This document shows, in pieces, positions 1-5,085 of a stretch of 5,085 nucleotides of DNA. Location of the stretch: contig JAURNZ010000051.1 of the NCBI GenBank assembly GCA_030829925.1, forward strand, positions 1 to 5,085, in the 5' to 3' direction. Source of the DNA: Gammaproteobacteria bacterium (lineage in GTDB: Bacteria > Pseudomonadota > Gammaproteobacteria > Comchoanobacterales > Comchoanobacteraceae). Position 1 is the first letter of the stretch. Every line of letters starts with the position of its first letter. The position numbers and the translations under genes are program-made. A model generated the notes under the pieces. That model had not been told where the DNA came from and made no database searches. It worked only from the letters and a program-made list of their open reading frames with translations.

Positions 1-167
1 CTAAAATTGATGCTAAAGATCAAGCATTTGATCATAATTTTCATGAAGCGATGACAACCATTGAACAACCAGGTGTTGAATCTGGTCACATCGTTGATGT
101 GATTCAAGCAGGTTATAAAATGGGTGATCGTTTGTTGCGCCCAGCAAGGGTAATCATCGCTAAGTAA
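1..167 (+). CDS. grpE: GrpE nucleotide exchange factor, C-terminal part (5' end outside window)
   Basis: This is the last 54 codons of grpE, read in the frame whose codons begin at position 3 and ending with TAA at 165-167. GrpE is the cytoplasmic nucleotide exchange factor that opens the DnaK ATPase cleft to release ADP. The visible piece is the C-terminal beta domain that touches DnaK. Family landmarks are FDHNFHEAM (compare FDPNxHEAM) and the end block IVDVIQAGYKMGDRLLRPAR followed by VIIAK. The long N-terminal helix lies upstream of the window. It is followed by dnaK after 69 bases, the grpE-dnaK-dnaJ order seen in several gammaproteobacteria. A heat-shock promoter in the gap means dnaK need not depend on grpE transcription. 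Identity is secure from the motifs plus synteny. Confidence 0.93.
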   Translation, partial: KIDAKDQAFDHNFHEAMTTIEQPGVESGHIVDVIQAGYKMGDRLLRPARVIIAK

Positions 168-174
168 ATCATTT

Positions 175-202
175 CTTGAAAAAAATAAAAACGTCCCTAT
201 AT
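175..202 (+). promoter_or_regulatory. Sigma-32 (RpoH) heat-shock promoter for dnaK
   Basis: A -35 element CTTGAAA (175-181) is followed by a 13-base spacer and a -10 element CCCTATAT (195-202). The known RpoH consensus is CTTGAAA, 11-16 bases, then CCCCATNT, so the -35 matches fully and the -10 differs at one position. The spacer length is the one I recall for E. coli dnaK P1. Transcription would begin near 208-212, giving a short leader of about 25-29 bases before the dnaK ATG. No CIRCE inverted repeat (HrcA operator) is visible, which favours positive control by RpoH. Confidence 0.8.
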
Positions 203-223
203 AGAAATTACAGAATTAATTAT

Positions 224-229
224 TGGAGA
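224..229 (+). promoter_or_regulatory. Ribosome binding site of dnaK
   Basis: TGGAGA at 224-229 contains the GGAG core of a Shine-Dalgarno site and sits 7 bases before the ATG at 237. It supports that ATG as the start. The following residues SVIIGVDLGTTNS also match the usual DnaK N-terminus. Confidence 0.75.
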
Positions 230-236
230 AAAAAAT

Positions 237-2180
237 ATGTCAGTTATTATTGGAGTGGATTTAGGAACCACTAACTCATGTGTAGCCGTCATGGAAAAAG
301 ACGGTTCAGTTAAAGTCATCGATAGTCCAGAAGGGCGTCCAACGACACCATCTATCATTGCAGCAGCAAAAGATGGGGAGCTTTTAGTAGGTGATTCTGC
401 TAAAAGACAAGCAACTCAGAACCCACAGAATACGATTTATGAAGTAAAGCGTTTAATCGGTTCGACTTATGAAAAAGGTCTCGAGAAAGATTTAAGTTAT
501 CAAGTTTCAAAAGCAAAAAATGGCGATTGTTGTATTGAGATTGATGTTAATGGCAAAAAAGAAAAATGGTCGCCTGAAAAAGTTTCATCATTGATCCTTC
601 AACGTATGAAAAAGACCGCAGAAGAATATTTAGGTCACGAAGTGACTGAAGCAGTCATTACTGTGCCTGCCTACTTCGATGATGCACAGCGTCAAGCAAC
701 TAAAGATGCGGGTAAAATTGCAGGCTTAACTGTTAAACGTATTATTAATGAGCCAACAGCAGCATCCTTAGCATTCGGGATGGATAAAGCACGTGGTGAT
801 CGTAAAATCGCTGTTTATGACTTAGGTGGTGGTACATTTGATGTGTCTATCATTGAAATTGCTAATGTTGATGGTGATCATCAGTTTGAAGTTTTGGCAA
901 CCAATGGTGATACACACTTAGGTGGTGCAAACTTTGATGAATGCTTGATTGATTATTTAGCAGAAGAATTTAAAAAAGAAAATAAAATTGACTTACGTAA
1001 AGACCCTGTGCCACTTCAGCGTTTAAAAGAAGCAGCTGAGAAGGCTAAAATTGAGTTATCATCAGCCCAACAAACAGAAATTAATCTACCATTCATTACT
1101 GCTGATGCAGATGGTCCAAAACACTTGGTCATGCAACTAACACGTTCTAAGTTTGAGTCTTTAGTTGATAAATTAGTTGATGCAACTATTAAGCCATGTC
1201 AGGTAGCACTTAAAGACGCTAAATTAAGTGTTTCTGATATTGATGACATCATCTTGGTTGGTGGTCAAACACGTATGCCTAAAGTGCAATCAGTCGTGAA
1301 AGATTTCTTTAAGAAAGAAGCACGTAAAGACATTAACCCTGATCAAGCAGTTGCCGTGGGTGCAGCCTTGCAAGGTGGTGTACTTTCAGGGGATGTTAAA
1401 GACGTTTTATTATTAGATGTGACACCATTGTCTTTAGGTATTGAGACAGAAGGTGGCATCATGACAAAGTTGATTGAAAAAAATACGACGATTCCTAGTA
1501 AGAAGTCACAAGTATTTTCAACTGCTGCTGATAACCAAACAGAGGTGACCATTCATGTTTTACAAGGTGAACGTGACATGGCTTCAGCAAATAAATCTTT
1601 GGGTCGATTCAATCTAAGTAACATACCACCATCACCAAGAGGGATGCCACAAATTGAAGTGTCATTTGATATTGATGCCAATGGTATCTTAAATGTAGGT
1701 GCAACGGATAAAGCAACTGGTAAAGCCCAATCAATTGTCATTAAAGCAGCAGGTGGTTTAACAGATGAAGAAATCGAGCAAATGAAGCAAGATGCTGAGC
1801 AGCACGCTGAAGATGATAAACTTTTCAAAGAAAAAGTCGAAACTAAGAACCAAGCTGAATCATTGATTGCTGGTACCAAGAAAGCAATGACTGAATTAGG
1901 GGATGATAAAGTTGAAGCAGACGAAAAAACTGCGATTGAAACAGCGATATCTGAACTTGAAGAAGCATTAAAAGCAGATGATGTTGCAACCATTAAAGAA
2001 AAAACTGAAGCATTGTCTCAAGCAAGTGCAAAAATGAGTGAAAGACTCTATGCACAAAAACAAGCTGATGCAAACAGTAATGGTACAGCAGAGCAAGCAG
2101 CGCCTGAAGCTGAAAGCACTGATGAAAACGTTGTTGATGCTGAATTTGAAGAAGTTAAAGACGACAACAAAGAAGCATAA
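237..2180 (+). CDS. dnaK: Chaperone protein DnaK (Hsp70)
   Basis: This is a full-length 647-residue Hsp70, slightly longer than E. coli DnaK (638). It binds exposed hydrophobic peptides in the cytoplasm in cycles of ATP binding and hydrolysis, with DnaJ and GrpE as partners. The ATPase domain spans about 1-388 with phosphate loop GVDLGTTNSC (6-15), Lys71 (E. coli K70), INEPTAA (170-176), DLGGGTFD (195-202, including Thr200) and the adenosine-binding stretch LKEAAEKAKIELSS (263-276). The interdomain linker is DVLLLDVTPL (389-398). The beta-sandwich substrate domain runs to about 506, followed by the helical lid and an acidic tail with EFEEVKD (636-642). Oddities are GGANFD at 229-234, where GGEDFD is usual, and five cysteines (15, 98, 99, 236, 321), whereas E. 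coli DnaK has only Cys15. It is preceded by a sigma-32-type promoter and followed by dnaJ after 15 bases. Confidence 0.98.
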   Translation: MSVIIGVDLGTTNSCVAVMEKDGSVKVIDSPEGRPTTPSIIAAAKDGELLVGDSAKRQATQNPQNTIYEVKRLIGSTYEKGLEKDLSYQVSKAKNGDCCIEIDVNGKKEKWSPEKVSSLILQRMKKTAEEYLGHEVTEAVITVPAYFDDAQRQATKDAGKIAGLTVKRIINEPTAASLAFGMDKARGDRKIAVYDLGGGTFDVSIIEIANVDGDHQFEVLATNGDTHLGGANFDECLIDYLAEEFKKENKIDLRKDPVPLQRLKEAAEKAKIELSSAQQTEINLPFITADADGPKHLVMQLTRSKFESLVDKLVDATIKPCQVALKDAKLSVSDIDDIILVGGQTRMPKVQSVVKDFFKKEARKDINPDQAVAVGAALQGGVLSGDVKDVLLLDVTPLSLGIETEGGIMTKLIEKNTTIPSKKSQVFSTAADNQTEVTIHVLQGERDMASANKSLGRFNLSNIPPSPRGMPQIEVSFDIDANGILNVGATDKATGKAQSIVIKAAGGLTDEEIEQMKQDAEQHAEDDKLFKEKVETKNQAESLIAGTKKAMTELGDDKVEADEKTAIETAISELEEALKADDVATIKEKTEALSQASAKMSERLYAQKQADANSNGTAEQAAPEAESTDENVVDAEFEEVKDDNKEA

Positions 2181-2183
2181 CCA

Positions 2184-2190
2184 AAGAGGA
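2184..2190 (+). promoter_or_regulatory. Ribosome binding site of dnaJ
   Basis: AAGAGGA (2184-2190) ends 5 bases before the ATG at 2196, inside the 15-base gap after the dnaK stop. It fixes the dnaJ start at MADYYATLEV, which is where J domains normally begin. Confidence 0.65.
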
Positions 2191-2195
2191 TCAGG

Positions 2196-3194
2196 ATGGC
2201 AGATTATTATGCAACACTTGAGGTGCAAAAAGATGCATCTCAGTCTGAAATTAAGCGTGCTTACAGGCGTTTAGCAAGTAAGTACCATCCTGATAAAAGC
2301 GACGGTAATGCTGATAAGTTCAAAGAAATCAGTGAAGCATATCAGATTTTATCTGATGAAAACAAACGTGCACAATATGATCGTTTTGGTTCAGTCGATC
2401 CTCAAATGGGTGGTGGACCTGGTGGCATGGACATCAACGATATTTTTGGTGGCGTATTCAATGATTTCTTTGGTGGTGGCGGTGGTCAACGCCAAGCCAA
2501 GGGGATGGATGTTGAATTCCAGACCGCCATTACTCTAGAAGATGCTGTCTTTGGGAAAGACATTCAAGTTGACATTCCAGCAACTAAAGTTTGTCCGAAA
2601 TGTAATGGTACCGGTACCCTACAAGTGTCTCATGGTTTTATAGCCATGCAGCAAACGTGTTCTATGTGTCGTGGTTCAGGTCGTGTGAATGACCGTAAAT
2701 CATCAGGTAAAAAAATTAATGTTAAAATTCCTGCTGGTATTGATCATGGCGATCGTATCCGAGTCGAGGGTGGTGGTTATCCTGGTGAAGGCGTGCCTCC
2801 TGGTGACTTATATGTGATCGTTGAAATTAAAAAGCATGCGCTATTTGATCGTGAACGACACCACCTGCATTGCCAAGTGCCAATTGATATTGTAACTGCA
2901 GCATTGGGTGGACAAATTGAAGTCCCAACATTAACCGGAAAAGTTAATTTGAAAATTGCTTCAGGGACTCAAACAGGCACGCAATTACGCCTGCGTGGTA
3001 GAGGCATGCCGTCTTTGCGTTCGGGCGGTGCAATGGGTGATTTGATGTGCACCGTGGTTGTTGAGACACCCGTGAAATTGAATGCCGAGCAAAAAGAAAT
3101 GCTTAAAACATTTGGTGCATCTATTGATGTTTCACACCAACCCAAACAAAGCGAGTGGATGAAGAGCATCAAAGCCTTTTTTAAAATGGCTTAA
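2196..3194 (+). CDS. dnaJ: Co-chaperone DnaJ (Hsp40) with a reduced, single-zinc cysteine-rich domain
   Basis: This 332-residue protein is the J-protein partner of DnaK; full-length bacterial DnaJ is usually about 370-380 residues. It presents substrates to DnaK and stimulates ATP hydrolysis. Domains in order are the J domain (about 3-65, HPD at 31-33), a Gly/Phe-rich region (about 65-99) with DIFGGVFNDFFGG, the cysteine region (133-162), and the two C-terminal beta domains (about 170-295) with VKIPAGIDHGDRIRV and ALGGQIEVPTL. The normal four CxxCxGxG repeats are reduced to two, CPKCNGTG (133-140) and CSMCRGSG (155-162). The connecting stretch GFIAMQQTC matches GFFAVQQTC between E. coli repeats 2 and 3. 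The zinc II pair is therefore kept, and repeats 1 and 4 (zinc I) are absent. The reading frame is intact through both junctions. It lies 15 bases after dnaK and is probably cotranscribed with it. The family assignment is certain; full activity is not. Confidence 0.96.
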   Translation: MADYYATLEVQKDASQSEIKRAYRRLASKYHPDKSDGNADKFKEISEAYQILSDENKRAQYDRFGSVDPQMGGGPGGMDINDIFGGVFNDFFGGGGGQRQAKGMDVEFQTAITLEDAVFGKDIQVDIPATKVCPKCNGTGTLQVSHGFIAMQQTCSMCRGSGRVNDRKSSGKKINVKIPAGIDHGDRIRVEGGGYPGEGVPPGDLYVIVEIKKHALFDRERHHLHCQVPIDIVTAALGGQIEVPTLTGKVNLKIASGTQTGTQLRLRGRGMPSLRSGGAMGDLMCTVVVETPVKLNAEQKEMLKTFGASIDVSHQPKQSEWMKSIKAFFKMA

Positions 3195-3214
3195 AATAAG
3201 CTATACTTATAAAA

Positions 3215-3220
3215 AAGGAG
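3215..3220 (+). promoter_or_regulatory. Ribosome binding site of the exported thioredoxin-like gene
   Basis: AAGGAG (3215-3220) is a near-perfect Shine-Dalgarno site 5 bases before the ATG at 3226. No in-frame start codon exists between it and the dnaJ stop. It therefore fixes the start, which matters because the signal sequence has no basic residue at its N-terminus. Confidence 0.75.
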
Positions 3221-3225
3221 ATTAT

Positions 3226-3651
3226 ATGTATCAATATCTTTTCTGTCTTAGTTTAATGGTTTCCAGTATTTTTGCAGGTTTGGAATCCTTTGATCAAAAA
3301 AAATTCAATCAGAGTTTAAAAAGCGGGCAACAAACCATTTTGATGGTCAATACCCCCTGGTGTGGCCATTGCATGCGTCAAAGATCCGTAATTGGCAGCC
3401 TAGATGATACAAAGCCCTACAGTGACTTTGCTTTTTATAAATTACCTAGAAGTGGTGAAGATGATTTAAAAGCATCGCTCACAAAAAAATACATTGCGCC
3501 TTTTTTAAAAACTAATAAAAATGTTAAAACATGCGACTTATCGACCCGTTCAACTTTGGTTGTATTCAATAAGGGTAAAGTTGTTGCATGTGAAGCATTT
3601 TTAACCAATAAAGATAAAATTATGGCATTGATCAGTCAAGGCATACGATGA
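3226..3651 (+). CDS. Exported thioredoxin-fold protein with a CGHC active site
   Basis: This 141-residue protein is probably exported to the periplasm and acts as a thiol-disulfide reductase or isomerase. Residues 1-17 form a hydrophobic signal-like segment ending in SSIFA, with cleavage likely after Ala17; it lacks the usual N-terminal Lys or Arg. The thioredoxin strand and active site follow as ILMVNTPWCGHCM, with the redox pair Cys46 and Cys49. CGHC is the motif of protein disulfide isomerases; cytoplasmic thioredoxin has CGPC. The later stretch TRSTLVVFNKGKVV (107-120) aligns with the family segment that carries the cis-proline before Thr, but Ser109 stands there instead. Extra cysteines at 103 and 122 could form a second disulfide. 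The gene starts 31 bases after dnaJ and overlaps the next gene by 4 bases in an ATGA junction. That arrangement suggests the CcdA-like protein is its electron donor. The natural substrate cannot be told from the sequence. Confidence 0.85.
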   Translation: MYQYLFCLSLMVSSIFAGLESFDQKKFNQSLKSGQQTILMVNTPWCGHCMRQRSVIGSLDDTKPYSDFAFYKLPRSGEDDLKASLTKKYIAPFLKTNKNVKTCDLSTRSTLVVFNKGKVVACEAFLTNKDKIMALISQGIR

Positions 3652-4340
3652 CCTTAATATCACTCTGGCTTGCAGGTGTCTTAATTGCTTTTTCCCCCTG
3701 CATACTGCCTGCGCTGCCATTAATTGTTGCGGCAAGTTTGCAAAGACATTCTTTTGGCCCAATCATGATGGCGCTAGGCCTAATTATTGGCTTCGTGATT
3801 ATGGGCACAGGATTATATATTTTAAGCCAATGGTTGAGTTTACCTACCTATCAATGGCGTTTAGTTGCTGCAACTTTTTTTATTATTTTTGGCTTAATGA
3901 TGTTGTTGCCAACCTTGCACAGTGGTTGGTTAAGCAAGTTGTCTAATTGGGCGCATGATTTGACCGGTAAGGCAGATGAATTAGGTGCTTTTGGTCAAAT
4001 TATAATTGGTGCTTTACTAGGTATTATCTGGAGTCCATGTGTGGGCCCTGCATTGGGCGCAATTTTTGTATTAGTGGCAACGCAAGGCTCATCACTTTAT
4101 GCTGCTTTCTGTTTTGCTGTATTTGCTTTTGGGGCATCAATTCCATTACTGATTATTAGCTATGGCGGACGATATTGGTTGATGTCGTCAACCCACATAC
4201 TTAAATACAGTAATCAAGTACTGGGTGGGATATTGCTATTCCTGGGATTCAGTGTATGGTTTCAGCTTGATCTATGGATGCAAAGCAAGTTACTTTCAAT
4301 TCTGCCTGACTTTTGGTTAAATGCTGTTACCGAATATTAA
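3648..4340 (+). CDS. CcdA / DsbD-beta-type thiol-disulfide transmembrane protein
   Basis: This 230-residue inner-membrane protein resembles the CcdA family, which carries reducing equivalents from cytoplasmic thioredoxin across the membrane to exported thioredoxin-like proteins. Six hydrophobic segments are visible at about 4-29, 38-60, 69-90, 114-142, 150-173 and 188-207. The two family motifs, each holding one redox cysteine, are FSPCILPALP (15-24, Cys18) and IWSPCVGPALG (127-137, Cys131). The length is typical of stand-alone CcdA, without the N-terminal alpha or C-terminal thioredoxin domain of DsbD. The neighbouring upstream gene supplies that thioredoxin domain separately. The start ATG overlaps the upstream TGA, with AAGG at 3638-3641 as a modest binding site, so translation is probably coupled. 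I left the gene symbol empty because ccdA implies a cytochrome c maturation role that the context does not show. The stop codon overlaps that of the convergent porin-like gene. Confidence 0.88.
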   Translation: MTLISLWLAGVLIAFSPCILPALPLIVAASLQRHSFGPIMMALGLIIGFVIMGTGLYILSQWLSLPTYQWRLVAATFFIIFGLMMLLPTLHSGWLSKLSNWAHDLTGKADELGAFGQIIIGALLGIIWSPCVGPALGAIFVLVATQGSSLYAAFCFAVFAFGASIPLLIISYGGRYWLMSSTHILKYSNQVLGGILLFLGFSVWFQLDLWMQSKLLSILPDFWLNAVTEY

Positions 4341-5085
4341 AATTTAAGACCTAAGTAAATAGTCCCAAAAGAAGTGTCATACGTTTGTGTAGTAGCGCCA
4401 TTTTTATAATATTTAGCATTCACAGGTATTTGAGCTTCAAGACCAATGCTGCTTGATTTTGTCAATGGAATTGAATGCATGAAGTTGACACGTGCTTGAT
4501 CTTTATTTTGAGAGGTTTGATAGGTTAAATAAGTATATTTTGTGTTTCCACCAATAGAAAAGGAATCCTCGTGACTATTAGATGAATACGTATCCGTATA
4601 ATGCGCGTAATTGGCTTTTAGCGTTAAATTTGTATTGATGTTATAAGCAATGGCTGAACCCCATGTATTTCTGTTTTCAAATGCAGTAGAGCTGTCGTTA
4701 TTGTTTTCTTGATAAACCATTGCAACAGTAAGTTTGTTATTTGACCATTTGCCTCCTAAATCTATATAGGTATAATCTCGGGTGTTTTCAGCAAGTCCAG
4801 CATCAACACCTAGTTGAAATTGATCAGATAATTTGGCAATGAATTTGGCTGAATTCGTCAGGTAACGGTTATATTGTGGAATAACTGCAATATTACCACC
4901 GAAGTTCCAGGGGTCACTGTATGAACCTACCCAAGAATATACCAAGGAATCAAGCATGCCTAAACGTAAATCCATAACATCTTGTTTATATCCAAGGTAT
5001 AAATGTTTAATTGAAAGATTGCTTGAACTGATGTCGGTTTCGTTTAGAAAATAAACACCATTTTTAACATCACCATAAACATTTA
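4337..5085 (-). CDS. Outer-membrane beta-barrel (porin-like) protein, C-terminal part (5' end outside window)
   Basis: The minus-strand frame ending at 4337-4339 stays open to the right edge of the window, giving at least 248 residues. The Met encoded at 4973-4975 is internal: the frame continues upstream without a stop for 36 more codons that also look like barrel sequence, such as NVYGDVKNGVYFLNE and HLYLGYKQDVMDLRLGMLDS. That second piece resembles the 'Y-x-G-L... LGR-D' segment of Gram-negative general porins. Alternating hydrophobic and polar strands rich in Tyr, Thr and Asn fill the rest, and the protein ends in IYLGLKF, the terminal Phe typical of BamA-assembled barrels. There are no cysteines in the visible part. 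The likely role is a diffusion channel for small solutes in the outer membrane. Signal peptide and promoter lie outside the window. The porin call rests on general strand pattern and terminus, so another barrel family is possible. Confidence 0.75.
   Translation of the reverse strand, partial: NVYGDVKNGVYFLNETDISSSNLSIKHLYLGYKQDVMDLRLGMLDSLVYSWVGSYSDPWNFGGNIAVIPQYNRYLTNSAKFIAKLSDQFQLGVDAGLAENTRDYTYIDLGGKWSNNKLTVAMVYQENNNDSSTAFENRNTWGSAIAYNINTNLTLKANYAHYTDTYSSNSHEDSFSIGGNTKYTYLTYQTSQNKDQARVNFMHSIPLTKSSSIGLEAQIPVNAKYYKNGATTQTYDTSFGTIYLGLKF

Noticed and set aside
214..221. AATTAATT palindrome in the dnaK leader as an operator
   Set aside because: It is eight bases of pure A/T, expected by chance in this AT-rich gap, and not related to CIRCE or another known heat-shock operator.
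1553..1993. 146-codon open frame on the minus strand inside dnaK
   Set aside because: It lies wholly antisense to a well conserved dnaK region, is rich in Ser and Ala as expected from the reverse of Glu/Ala/Lys codons, and has no recognisable domain.
1968..2228. Cys/Phe-rich minus-strand frame across the dnaK-dnaJ junction
   Set aside because: It is a mirror of Lys/Glu-rich dnaK codons and overlaps both true genes.
3172..3192. AAGCC ... GGCTT inverted repeat at the end of dnaJ as a terminator
   Set aside because: The stem is only 5 bp around an 11-base loop, lies within the coding sequence, and is followed by A-rich rather than T-rich sequence, so it does not fit an intrinsic terminator.
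3202..3207. TATACT as a -10 box for a separate promoter of the thioredoxin-like gene
   Set aside because: No recognisable -35 or extended -10 lies at the right distance, and the start would fall on the ribosome binding site, leaving almost no leader. AT-rich sequence gives such boxes by chance.
4337..4975. A complete 212-residue protein starting at the Met encoded at 4973-4975 (minus strand)
   Set aside because: The frame stays open for 36 more codons to the window edge with porin-like sequence, and a barrel protein needs a signal peptide, which is absent at this Met. The gene is treated as truncated by the window.

Overview
The window shows a heat-shock chaperone cluster followed by a small extracytoplasmic redox pair, from an AT-leaning Gram-negative bacterium. 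A gammaproteobacterium is the best guess. The DnaK is close to the E. coli protein throughout, including the tail VVDAEFEEVKD. The promoter upstream of dnaK has the layout of a sigma-32 (RpoH) site and no CIRCE element is visible. An outer-membrane beta-barrel protein is encoded at the right edge. Nothing in the sequence fixes the genus.

Layout. Positions 1-167 hold the last 54 codons of grpE. The 69-base gap that follows (168-236) contains a near-consensus heat-shock promoter and the dnaK ribosome binding site. dnaK (237-2180) and dnaJ (2196-3194) follow with a 15-base gap. After 31 bases comes a small secreted thioredoxin-fold protein (3226-3651). Its stop codon overlaps the start of a six-helix CcdA/DsbD-beta-type membrane protein (3648-4340) in an ATGA junction. 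All five genes are on the plus strand with no convincing internal terminator. From the right edge, a minus-strand porin-like gene runs leftwards (4337-5085, 5' end outside the window). Its stop codon overlaps that of the ccdA-like gene.

How the genes work together. DnaK, DnaJ and GrpE form one ATP-driven cytoplasmic folding machine: DnaJ delivers substrate and triggers hydrolysis, and GrpE releases ADP. The downstream pair fits a separate electron route in which the membrane protein takes reducing equivalents from cytoplasmic thioredoxin and passes them to the exported CGHC protein. Because no terminator separates the two modules, heat-shock transcription could extend into the redox pair; this is an inference.

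Most notable points. The DnaJ keeps only two of the usual four CxxCxGxG repeats, so it should bind one zinc instead of two. The exported thioredoxin-like protein has a PDI-type CGHC site but Ser where the family has its cis-proline. No mobile element, CRISPR array, tRNA or rRNA was seen, and no stretch over 300 bases lacks a gene.
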